Part shown: piece after piece, positions 1 to 6,472 of the stretch
Layout: every line of letters starts with the position of its first letter
How positions within the stretch are numbered: the stretch's first letter is position 1
NCBI GenBank assembly: GCA_041751795.1
Contig: JBGSWU010000293.1
Location: 1-11,655, forward strand
From: JBBECJ01 sp041751795
GTDB lineage: Bacteria; Chloroflexota; Chloroflexia; Thermomicrobiales; CFX8
Length of the DNA: 11,655 nucleotides
Direction of reading: 5' to 3'
Notes under the pieces: model-generated
What the model saw: the letters and a program-made list of their open reading frames with translations, nothing else
Told to the model about the DNA's origin: nothing
The model's database searches: none
Program-made: the position numbers and the translations under genes

Positions 1-625
1 CGCGCTTGACGATTCGACCGTGCGGTCCCGTGCCGTTGACCTGAGCAAGGTCGATCTCGTGCTCGGCGGCGATTCGACGCACCAGCGGTGAGGCACGGAT
101 GCGCTCGCCCGGTTCGCGGTCGACGACCTGTGGCTGAGCGCCGTTCGTCCCGGTCTGCGCCTGGGCGGGAACGGGGGCCGACGTCTGGGTTTCCATCTGT
201 TCCTGCTGCTGCAGCGGCGGAGCGGTCGCACCCTCCTGGTTCGCGCCCTGCTGTGCGGCGGCGACTGGAGATTCGGCATTGACGGCAGCAGCACCGGCGT
301 CGCTCGTCTGCGAGGCAGCGACCGGGACGGCCTCTTCCTTCGGCGCAGCGTCGGCTGGAGCCGCATCGTCGCCCTCGATCGCCTCGTCGGCAGTGCCGAT
401 GATCGCGATTGCCTCACCGACCGGCACACTCTGCCCCTCGGTGATGAGGGTTTTGCGGAGGACACCGGCGTCAAACGCCTCGATCTCGATGTTGACCTTG
501 TCGGTCTCGATCTCAGCGATTGCCTCACCCCGTTCGACGGGGTCGCCGACATTCTTCAGCCAGCGCAGCAGTGTTCCCGCGTCCATGTCGTAGCCCATCT
601 GGGGCATTACGACTGTTTTGGCCAT
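1..625 (-). CDS. pdhC: Dihydrolipoamide acetyltransferase (E2) of pyruvate dehydrogenase, N-terminal part, cut by left window edge
   Basis: E2 core subunit of a 2-oxo acid dehydrogenase complex, which takes the acetyl group from E1 on a swinging lipoyl arm and passes it to CoA. Seen: 208 codons are inside the window. Residues 1-80 form a lipoyl domain with the lipoylation motif ETDKVNIE (target Lys43) and the usual opening VVMPQMGYDMDAGTLLRW. Residues about 81-172 are an Ala/Gln/Pro-rich flexible linker. From about 176 a peripheral-subunit-binding domain begins (RASPLVRRIAAEHEIDL, then GTGPHGRIVKR). The catalytic acetyltransferase domain lies beyond the left edge. The ATG at 625 has a strong AGGAGG ribosome site 9 bases upstream. 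The gene lies 99 bases downstream of pdhB on the same strand, so it is probably the third gene of the operon. Only one lipoyl domain is present. The substrate class (pyruvate rather than acetoin or branched-chain acids) rests on the E1 neighbours. Confidence 0.95.
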   Translation of the reverse strand, partial: MAKTVVMPQMGYDMDAGTLLRWLKNVGDPVERGEAIAEIETDKVNIEIEAFDAGVLRKTLITEGQSVPVGEAIAIIGTADEAIEGDDAAPADAAPKEEAVPVAASQTSDAGAAAVNAESPVAAAQQGANQEGATAPPLQQQEQMETQTSAPVPAQAQTGTNGAQPQVVDREPGERIRASPLVRRIAAEHEIDLAQVNGTGPHGRIVKR

Positions 626-724
626 CCGTGTTCCTCCTAGTTGAACGTGCTCAATGCTGCGTTGAATGAAGCACATGTCAGACGTTGCGCGAACGCTTTC
701 AACTGTGCGCCTGATACGTTCACC

Positions 725-1783
725 TTAGCGCAACGCTTCTTTCACTGCCGTCACGACCTCATCCTTTCCGGGGATGATAAGTCGTTCGAGGTTCTTGGCG
801 TACGGCATCGGGACTTCGAGGCTACCGACACGGCCAACTGGCGCGTCCAGGTAGTCGAAGGCATGCTCCTGAATCGCGGCGGCAATCTCAGCACCGAGGC
901 CCATCGTCCGCCACGACTCCTCGACGATCACCAACCGGTTGGTCTTCTGGACCGACTGGACGACGGTGTCGATATCGAGCGGGCGCAGGACGCGCATATC
1001 GATCACTTCGGCGTTGATGCCCTGCTCAGCCAGTTCATCGGCTGCGCCAAGCGCCAGGAACATCCCGCGCGACCATGACACGAGCGTGATGTCGGTTCCT
1101 TCGCGGCGTACTTCCGCGCCCTCGAGTGGCAGCGTGTAGTCGCCGTCAGGAATGATGCCCCGGTTGCGGTAGATCAGCGAGTGCTCGATGAACATGACTG
1201 GGTCGTTGCCACGCAGTGCCTGCTTCAGGAATCCCTTGGCGTCCTTCGGCGTGCTCGGCATGACAACGCGCAGGCCAGGGACGTGAGCGAACCAGCCCTC
1301 GAAGGTCTGCGAGTGGGTCGCGCCGAGTTGCCCCCAACCGGACGCGGTCCGGATCACGATCGGAGCCGTGAACTGACCACCGAACATGTGGTGGATCTTG
1401 GCGGCGTGGTTGACGATCTGGTCAATCGCCAGCAGGGAGAAGTTGATCGTCATCAATTCGACGATCGGTCGCAGACCACCCATCGCCGCGCCAACCGCTG
1501 CGCCGACGATGCCTAGCTCGGCGATCGGGGCGTCGATAACGCGCTTGCGGCCATAGGTTTCCTGGAATCCGCGTGTCACGACGTAGGAGCCGCCATACGC
1601 ACCGATGTCCTCACCGATCAGGAAGACATTCTCGTTCAGTTCCATCTCCTCGACGATCGCCTCACGCAGCGCGTCGCGGAAGGTTATTTCGCGGTCACCC
1701 TCGACGGTTCCACGCGCGGCGGCCTCTTCGGCCTGCCGCTGCATATCCTGTAATTCTTCTAGCGTGCTAGCCAACGTGCTCAC
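725..1783 (-). CDS. pdhB: Pyruvate dehydrogenase E1 component, beta subunit
   Basis: Beta half of the thiamine-diphosphate-dependent E1, which with E1 alpha decarboxylates pyruvate and acetylates E2. Seen: 352 residues with the N-terminal pyrimidine-binding domain (FLIGEDIGAYGG at 54-65, conserved Glu58; RVIDAPIAELGIVGAAVGAAM at 81-101). The THSQTFEGWFAHVPGLRVVMPS block starts with His157, and the transketolase C-terminal domain follows from about 225 (LVSWSRG, VIDMRVLRPLD, VPMPYAKNLE near the end). The start given is GTG at 1783. An in-frame ATG at 1744 (codon 14) is an alternative, because neither has a strong ribosome site and the family core begins only near residue 31 (DREITFRDALREAI), leaving about 30 extra N-terminal residues. 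It follows pdhA by 71 bases, and that gap is filled by a long inverted repeat. The TAA stop is at 725-727. Acetoin dehydrogenase beta is the main alternative, but the motifs fit the pyruvate type better. Confidence 0.96.
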   Translation of the reverse strand: MSTLASTLEELQDMQRQAEEAAARGTVEGDREITFRDALREAIVEEMELNENVFLIGEDIGAYGGSYVVTRGFQETYGRKRVIDAPIAELGIVGAAVGAAMGGLRPIVELMTINFSLLAIDQIVNHAAKIHHMFGGQFTAPIVIRTASGWGQLGATHSQTFEGWFAHVPGLRVVMPSTPKDAKGFLKQALRGNDPVMFIEHSLIYRNRGIIPDGDYTLPLEGAEVRREGTDITLVSWSRGMFLALGAADELAEQGINAEVIDMRVLRPLDIDTVVQSVQKTNRLVIVEESWRTMGLGAEIAAAIQEHAFDYLDAPVGRVGSLEVPMPYAKNLERLIIPGKDEVVTAVKEALR

Positions 1784-1801
1784 TCCGTTCGATCGAGATT
1801 C

Positions 1802-1862
1802 GGGAAACGGGATTCGGGGAAGGGGTCGCGTTATGCTCCCCGATTCTCAGATCCCTATTCCC
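1802..1862 (-). repeat. Imperfect inverted repeat / stem-loop between pdhA and pdhB
   Basis: On the minus-strand transcript, GGGAA and GGGAT (plus-strand 1858-1862 and 1851-1855) can pair with AUCCC and UUCCC (1809-1813 and 1802-1806). These two stems are separated by a 2x2 mismatch. Inside them UCGGGGA (1837-1843) pairs with UCCCCGA (1814-1820). This gives 17 base pairs in three blocks, one 7-nt bulge (1844-1850) and a 16-nt loop (1821-1836). The outer arm covers the pdhA stop codon (1855-1857). There is no U-run, so it is not a standard terminator; an mRNA-stability or expression-ratio element is inferred. Confidence 0.6.
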
Positions 1863-2862
1863 GACTGCCGTTCGCATAAATGTGGTCGAAGATCGTGTTC
1901 GGATCCGGAACCGGGCTGTTGTCGGCGAACTCGATCGCCTGCTCGACAACGGCTTCGACGTCTTCATGAATAGCGTCGAGATCAGACTGCTGAGCGATCT
2001 CGGCATCCAGCAGCTTCTGGCTGAACAGGATCAGTGGATCGTCGTTGCGACGCTTCTCGATCTCTTCCTTGTCCCGGTACGTTTCCGGGTCGGCCATCGA
2101 GTGGCCACGGAAGCGATAAGTCATCGCTTCGAGGAAGTACGGACCTTTGCCGGCTTTACAATGCTCAACGGCCCGCTGGGTCGCTTCGTACATTGCTATC
2201 ACGTCCTGACCGTCAACGATCTCAGCCGGGATGTCGTAGGCAGCCGCTTTGGTCGACATCTGCTGGACCGCCGAAACGTACTCCCAGGCAGTGCCCATCG
2301 CGTAAAGGTTGTTCTCACACAGGAAGATGACCGGCACCTTCCAGACCGCCGCCATGTTGAGCGCCTCGTGGAATGCACCGGCGTTCGTCGAACCGTCGCC
2401 GAAGATGCACATCGCGACGCCGTCAATCTCCTGGTACTGGAGCGCCAGACCAAGGCCGGTTGCCATCGGGATATGGCCCGCGACGATCGCGTACCCACCC
2501 CAGAAGTTCCGGTCGACATTTGTCAAATGCATCGAACCGCCACGACCCTTAGTCGTACCGGTTTCTTTCCCGAACAGTTCGGCCATGACTGCGCCAGGCT
2601 CCGCGCCGATTGCTAGCGCATAGCCGTGGTCGCGATAGTGAGTAACGAGGTGGTCCTTCGGGCCGAGCGCTTTGATCGCGCCGACGGCCACTGCTTCCTC
2701 ACCGATATACAGGTGGAGGAAACCACCTATCTTGCCGTAGGCGTATTGCTCCGCCGACCGTTCTTCGAAGCGGCGGATCAGATACATTTGGCGATACATG
2801 TCGAGCAGCTCATCACGCTCCATCGACTGCAACGCCGCTACAGCAGGCTCTGCCTTCGCCAT
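1855..2862 (-). CDS. pdhA: Pyruvate dehydrogenase E1 component, alpha subunit
   Basis: Alpha half of the ThDP-dependent E1 of pyruvate dehydrogenase. Seen: 335 residues from the ATG at 2862. These include LHLYIGEEAVAVGAI (49-63), HYRDHGYALAIG (75-86) and GRGGSMHL (107-114). The ThDP/Mg motif runs from GDGSTNAGAFHEAL (155-168) to ENN (183-185). The loop YRFRGHSMADPETYR (249-263) corresponds to the phosphorylation loop of eukaryotic E1 alpha. The length fits two-subunit bacterial E1 alpha. The chosen start has an AAGGGA-type site 7 bases upstream, and the protein begins MAKAEPAVAAL. The frame stays open upstream to an ATG at 3186; a GTG at 3024 would add a 54-residue Arg/Lys/Thr-rich tail (see findings). 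It is the first gene of the pdhA-pdhB-E2 operon and is transcribed divergently from the hydrolase at 3279. I did not find a convincing promoter. Confidence 0.96.
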   Translation of the reverse strand: MAKAEPAVAALQSMERDELLDMYRQMYLIRRFEERSAEQYAYGKIGGFLHLYIGEEAVAVGAIKALGPKDHLVTHYRDHGYALAIGAEPGAVMAELFGKETGTTKGRGGSMHLTNVDRNFWGGYAIVAGHIPMATGLGLALQYQEIDGVAMCIFGDGSTNAGAFHEALNMAAVWKVPVIFLCENNLYAMGTAWEYVSAVQQMSTKAAAYDIPAEIVDGQDVIAMYEATQRAVEHCKAGKGPYFLEAMTYRFRGHSMADPETYRDKEEIEKRRNDDPLILFSQKLLDAEIAQQSDLDAIHEDVEAVVEQAIEFADNSPVPDPNTIFDHIYANGSRE

Positions 2863-3278
2863 TGAGCGTCCCTTCTTCCGAGATGTTCCTGTGCGGGTAC
2901 TTGTGGCGGTACTCTCACGGGTACGAGATTTGTCCGTCGTGGGTTTCTGCGTCTCATCTGTGGTTGCATTCGCGCGACGCCTCGTCCTCGAGGGTGCGCG
3001 TGGACCGTCGTCAGCAGTAGGCACGCTAGGAAAAGCCTTCCAGGAGGCGCGCGCTGGGCATGCGCGTCTTCGACAGCAGATACACCAAGAGCGATTATCT
3101 GGAAGAGCCGGACAACGTTGGCGCGCCCTACCTTGCCCACGCCTTCGGCTCATGCGCGCGGCAGGCGCCTCCCTCAAAACCGCCACCGCGCAGGTATTCG
3201 TCGAATTGTACTATGGGTGATCGATTTTCCGCGTGCTTCCGCGGAATTGCGTACGATCACGCATTGGGGGAGAAAGCG
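2863..3278. other. Divergent intergenic region between pdhA and the alpha/beta hydrolase
   Basis: This 416-base stretch separates two divergent genes and must contain, or lie next to, both promoters. I see no sigma70 pair with both boxes good on either strand. A minus-strand TACAAT near 3205 lacks a matching -35 box, and so do plus-strand TACTAT-like boxes nearby. It holds a dyad at 3227-3246. An open minus-strand frame continues from pdhA up to 3186 and may be partly coding if pdhA starts further upstream. An in-frame plus-strand extension of the hydrolase back to 3060 reads as non-coding. Confidence 0.6.
3227..3246. promoter_or_regulatory. Dyad TTCCGCG-N6-CGCGGAA upstream of the hydrolase (operator candidate)
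   Basis: Seven-base perfect arms TTCCGCG and CGCGGAA are separated by TGCTTC. The right part also contains the 10-base self-complementary word TTCCGCGGAA (3237-3246). It lies 32 bases before the hydrolase ATG, just upstream of the ribosome site. It could be a regulator site or a leader hairpin; no regulator is identified. Confidence 0.4.
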
Positions 3279-4166
3279 ATGCCGGTCATCGATCACGCAG
3301 GAGCGACGATCTGGTGGAACGACTGCGGCAGTGGGCAAGCGGTTTTGCTGATTCATGGCGGCCTCTTCGATCCGATGACCAGTGACCGGTTCTGGGGGAA
3401 AACAGGCGTCATCAGCGATCTGACGGCTGCTGGATATCGCGTCCTCGCGCCAGATCGGCGGTTCACCCCGGGAAGGACGACCGCAGACTTCGCCATGCAC
3501 ACCTGGGATGTCGAGGCGGGTGACCTCGCAATGGTGCTCGACGCAGCCGAAATCGATCGCGCGCACATCGTCGCCGGTTCAAATGGATGCTCGGCTGCCA
3601 CGCACTTGGCCCTGCTGCATCCTGCACGCATCGCATCACTGGTCCTCTGTTGGCCAGCCACACCAACGGTCACCGCCATCCGTGCCTCATTCGAGCGTTC
3701 CGCCGTCGCCGCCGAACGTGACGGTACCGCCGCCTATCTCGATGTCCTCCGCCGCGATGGTGTGCCGCGTTCCGGTGAGGAGCGGCCTGGCTTCCCGTAT
3801 GGCTTCGCGCTGCTCCACGATCGGCGGACCTCGCGCTCGTTTGAATCTATGAATGGTGCCGCCGCAGCCCGGATATTCCGCGAAACTGCTGCCGCTCTCC
3901 TCCCAGGAAGCCCGATCCGAGGACTGACGTGCGACGACGCGGTTCGCCTCGGTAACAACCCGTTCCCCATCCACATCATGCCAGCCGAGCCGGAAGATCC
4001 CTACCACCTGCGCACCGTCGCCCATGCCCTCCGCGACGCCATTGCCGGCGCGACACTGACACGCGGGTTCCCGGTCACGCCATCTCGGTTCTTCGCGGCG
4101 TCGCGGGAAGCTTTTGCGATGGAACTGCATCGGTTGATGCGTCGCGATAACAACGTTGCCTGCTGA
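3279..4166 (+). CDS. Alpha/beta-hydrolase-fold protein with non-canonical triad
   Basis: Probable cytoplasmic alpha/beta-hydrolase-fold protein of 295 residues; substrate unknown. Seen: the oxyanion-hole motif LLIHGGLFD (23-31), the following block GYRVLAPDRR (52-61), and a nucleophile elbow HIVAGSNGCS (96-105). Ser101 sits there in the pattern A-G-S-N-G, where Ala replaces the common first Gly. A cap-like stretch runs from about 135 to 215. The end reads PIHIMPAEPEDPYH (230-243), a plausible acid region, then TRGFPVTPSRFF (261-272), where this fold usually has its catalytic His in a GH-type turn; no His is there. The only later histidines are 243, 249 and 284. The ATG at 3279 has GGGGGAGAA just upstream; the frame is open back to 3060, but that part is not protein-like. 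It appears monocistronic, with gaps over 400 bases on both sides. Esterase, epoxide hydrolase or dehalogenase-like relatives cannot be distinguished. Confidence 0.85.
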   Translation: MPVIDHAGATIWWNDCGSGQAVLLIHGGLFDPMTSDRFWGKTGVISDLTAAGYRVLAPDRRFTPGRTTADFAMHTWDVEAGDLAMVLDAAEIDRAHIVAGSNGCSAATHLALLHPARIASLVLCWPATPTVTAIRASFERSAVAAERDGTAAYLDVLRRDGVPRSGEERPGFPYGFALLHDRRTSRSFESMNGAAAARIFRETAAALLPGSPIRGLTCDDAVRLGNNPFPIHIMPAEPEDPYHLRTVAHALRDAIAGATLTRGFPVTPSRFFAASREAFAMELHRLMRRDNNVAC

Positions 4167-4600
4167 AAAATCAGGAACGCTGTGCAACATCACCATTTCC
4201 ATGCAAACGGACAGCGTGACGATCAGCGGAGGAAACGTCCTTAACATCAGTTAAGCATCGGTTACACTACTATTCGGCGTCGGGCCACGTTCGCTGTCGA
4301 CGCCACTGCCACTGATCGCATCGAGACCAAGAACGTTCATCTGAAGACGGTGACGTTTGCTGGATCACCCCTGTTGGTCGCGGTGGCAGATGACGGGTAG
4401 ATCGTCATCACCCCGTTCGCACCGGCGCCCATGAGGACGTCGAGTGCCGTGCCGCCAGCGTCGTTGCCACCGATCTCCTGGATCTTCGGCACCCCTGCAT
4501 GAGCCGACTTCCCATTCGTGCTTCTGTACCGCGGCTCATCCGCCTGATCACAGCCCAGCGCTCGATGCAGCGCCCACATGAAGGACGCGGGGACCGAAAG
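4167..4600. other. Long intergenic region before the glycosyltransferase
   Basis: This gap of 434 bases contains a promoter candidate with an overlapping inverted repeat at 4240-4268. The roughly 330 bases after it would be a long leader if that promoter serves the glycosyltransferase. On the minus strand 4337-4500 is open and reads somewhat protein-like (a Gly/Ala-rich stretch ending NVTVFR then TGA), but it has no start of its own and no recognisable family. I call no gene. No terminator with a T-run is visible after the hydrolase. Confidence 0.55.
4240..4268 (+). promoter_or_regulatory. Sigma70-like promoter overlapped by CTTAAC-N4-GTTAAG inverted repeat
   Basis: The -35 candidate is TTAACA (4241-4246), then a 16-base spacer, then the -10 candidate TACACT (4263-4268). 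The -35 box is inside a perfect 6+6 inverted repeat, CTTAAC (4240-4245) and GTTAAG (4250-4255) with ATCA between. That arrangement would suit repression by a dimeric regulator. The likely target is the glycosyltransferase at 4601, about 330 bases away. Confidence 0.45.
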
Positions 4601-6151
4601 ATGGAATCGTCGGATTTGAATCAACACGTGGTGATGGGACTCTTGTTCTATCCGCGTGGCGGCTCTGCCCAGGTCGTCCGCTATCTCGCAACCGCATTGG
4701 CCAGACGGGGTGTGCCCGTCTCGCTCATCTCTGGCTCGCTCGGCTCCCCAGGCGATGCGTCCCATGCGCCCTCGTTCTTCGGTGACCTGACGGTCACTGC
4801 CGTGGACTACACGCCGGCTTCCCAGGCCGCCCAGGATGGAGCCGATCCGATCGCGGCCCCGGTGCCGCTGCACCCATCGTACGAAGACCGACCTGGGGCG
4901 CCGGACCGCATTATCACGGCTGTGTCACCGCACCTGTTCGAGCACCTGGTCGCGGCCTGGCAGCAGATCTTCCGGCGTGCGGTCGCCCATCCAGACCCGA
5001 TTTTTCACCTCCATCATCTGACGTTCCAGCAAGCAGCCGTTGCACGCACCTGGCCAACCAGACCTATCATCAGTCACTTGCATGGAACCGAACTGGCGAT
5101 GCTGAAGCGAATCGCCGAACGTACATCCATCGCCCAGGCACTCGGCACAACGCTGGCCGACATGCCACTGTTCATGCAGTCCCAGACAGCCGGACTGCAG
5201 AGCCGCGTCCTGTCGGCACGTCAGCAGCAGATACTGACAACGACGCGCTGGGAGCAATGGCGTTACGGCGCGTTCTGGACAGCGCACTTACGGGCAGTCG
5301 CGCAGCAAAGTCACCAGCTGATCGCACCTTCGTCGTTCGTGCGTGAACAGGCTATTCACGAGCTTGGGATCGACGAGGCACGAGTGACGGTCGTTCCGAA
5401 CGGTGTTGACACTGGGCGTTTTCAACCGCGAACACTGTCGGCGGCGACGACACTTACACATCTGCGACGTTGGGTTGTTGACGACCCGCAGGGCTGGGAC
5501 GAGAGCGGCGTTCCGGGAAGCGTCCGCTATACGCCCGACGACCTCAGCGGATTCATCGACCCGCTCGACGGAACGCTGTACCCGATATTGATCTTTGTCG
5601 GGCGGTTTGTCGCCAGTAAGCGCGTTCCGTTGCTCATCCGTGCCTACCGGCGTGCCCAGGCCGCATTCCGGGTTCCTGCTCCGTTGCTCATCTGGGGTGG
5701 CTATCCAGGCGAATGGGAAGGCGAGCACCCAGTCACGGTTGCCAGGAACGAGGGAGAGGACGGCGTGTTCTTCATCGGTTGGCGGGGGCACGAAGAGTTG
5801 GCGCTTGGGCTGAATGTCGCTGCGGTCCTGGTCGCGCCCTCCGTCGACGAAGCATTCGGCCTGGTGTACCTGGAGGCCATGGCATCGGGTGTAACCGTGA
5901 TTGCGACTCAGAGCGGCGGACCTCCTGGCATGATTAACACAGATCCCGAGCAGCCCAGCGGATGGCTGGTGCCACCGGACGATGAGCACGCCCTCGTAGA
6001 CGCGCTCGTCGAGGCGGTCAACCATCCTGACGAGCGTGCACACCGGGCGGCCACGGCCCACCAGCACGTTCATGACACCTTCTCCTGGGATCACATCGCA
6101 TCCCAGGTCGAGCATCTGTACCAGGATGTCGGAACATCCGAGTCGCTGTGA
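4601..6151 (+). CDS. Family 4 glycosyltransferase (GT-B fold, retaining)
   Basis: Sugar transferase of the GT4 family, using a nucleotide-sugar donor; the acceptor is unknown. It could serve an exopolysaccharide, glycolipid or compatible solute. Seen: 516 residues. The N-terminal Rossmann domain starts VVMGLLFYPRGGSAQVVRYL (10-29), with the GG loop typical of GT4. HLHGTE follows at 159-164, and the linker motif VVPNGVDTGRF at 264-274. The donor domain opens LIFVGRFVASKRVPLLIRAY (330-349). The GT4 signature E-x7-E is E417 and E425 in DEAFGLVYLEAMASG. No signal peptide or membrane helix is apparent, so it is cytosolic. Between 275 and 329 there is an extra block of about 50 residues, rich in Trp/Asp/Gly, that ordinary GT4 enzymes lack. 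ATG 4601 was chosen because it directly precedes the domain and has GGGGA upstream; an in-frame ATG at 4499 would add 34 basic, non-conserved residues. It stands alone between two long gaps. Confidence 0.92.
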   Translation: MESSDLNQHVVMGLLFYPRGGSAQVVRYLATALARRGVPVSLISGSLGSPGDASHAPSFFGDLTVTAVDYTPASQAAQDGADPIAAPVPLHPSYEDRPGAPDRIITAVSPHLFEHLVAAWQQIFRRAVAHPDPIFHLHHLTFQQAAVARTWPTRPIISHLHGTELAMLKRIAERTSIAQALGTTLADMPLFMQSQTAGLQSRVLSARQQQILTTTRWEQWRYGAFWTAHLRAVAQQSHQLIAPSSFVREQAIHELGIDEARVTVVPNGVDTGRFQPRTLSAATTLTHLRRWVVDDPQGWDESGVPGSVRYTPDDLSGFIDPLDGTLYPILIFVGRFVASKRVPLLIRAYRRAQAAFRVPAPLLIWGGYPGEWEGEHPVTVARNEGEDGVFFIGWRGHEELALGLNVAAVLVAPSVDEAFGLVYLEAMASGVTVIATQSGGPPGMINTDPEQPSGWLVPPDDEHALVDALVEAVNHPDERAHRAATAHQHVHDTFSWDHIASQVEHLYQDVGTSESL

Positions 6152-6472
6152 GAAAAAGGCTATACGCATTCGGGATTATTTCGGTCGCTACGGACCGCCG
6201 CTGGGAAGGAGTCACGCACCACAGTCACCATCCGAAGCGCGATCACAGACCAGGGCTCGAAGAGCCGTCCCATAGCGCCACGACCGTTCCCCGTTATCAT
6301 CCAGGACATGTCCAATCCAGCCGATGTCATTGCCCTGTATGCGAGAGCTGAGATTGTCATCCCGCACCTGACCGCCAAACCCACAGCGCTGGCTTCCGAC
6401 TGGTCACGGCTCCATCACTGGTAGACTGCCGCGGCCGAATGTCGCAAACGGCGATGCCGCGAAGGAGGAGCC
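6152..6472. other. Intergenic region between glycosyltransferase and isomerase-like gene
   Basis: This gap of 321 bases contains a compact GGCTC-GAA-GAGCC hairpin at 6254-6266 without a following T-run, a doubtful 38-codon ORF (6308-6424), and an AGGAGG ribosome site for the next gene at about 6464. A lone TAGACT at 6422-6427 could be a -10 box but has no good -35 partner. The frame of the glycosyltransferase stays open after its TGA until the TAG at 6422. Confidence 0.5.
6308..6424 (+). CDS. Possible 38-residue small protein (doubtful)
   Basis: An ATG-to-TAG ORF that encodes MSNPADVIALYARAEIVIPH followed by LTAKPTALASDWSRLHHW. I do not recognise it. In its favour: balanced, protein-like composition and codons resembling the neighbouring genes. 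Against it: AGGA is only 1-2 bases from the ATG, too close for a normal ribosome site, and the same frame is open all the way back to the glycosyltransferase stop, so the ATG may be accidental. It could be a chance ORF or a remnant of a longer C-terminus. Confidence 0.2.
   Translation: MSNPADVIALYARAEIVIPHLTAKPTALASDWSRLHHW

Noticed and set aside
1882..2616. 244-codon plus-strand ORF opposite pdhA
   Set aside because: Antisense shadow of a well-conserved E1 alpha gene; the translation matches no family I recognise and it has no ribosome site.
3060..3278. 73-residue upstream extension of the hydrolase to an earlier ATG
   Set aside because: The extension is not protein-like, crosses the divergent promoter region and a dyad, and the ATG at 3279 has a good ribosome site right before the conserved fold.
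4499..4600. 34-residue upstream extension of the glycosyltransferase
   Set aside because: Basic and unrelated to the GT4 N-terminus; ATG 4601 sits where the domain begins.
4337..4873. 178-codon minus-strand ORF overlapping the glycosyltransferase start
   Set aside because: Most of it is antisense to the glycosyltransferase. Only the 4337-4500 part is outside it, and that has no start codon with a ribosome site and no recognisable family.
5288..6169. 293-codon minus-strand ORF opposite the glycosyltransferase
   Set aside because: Lies over the conserved GT4 donor domain; composition is Arg/Cys-rich as expected for an antisense frame.
6254..6266. GGCTC-GAA-GAGCC hairpin as terminator of the glycosyltransferase gene
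   Set aside because: Five-bp stem only, no T-run, and more than 100 bases after the stop codon.
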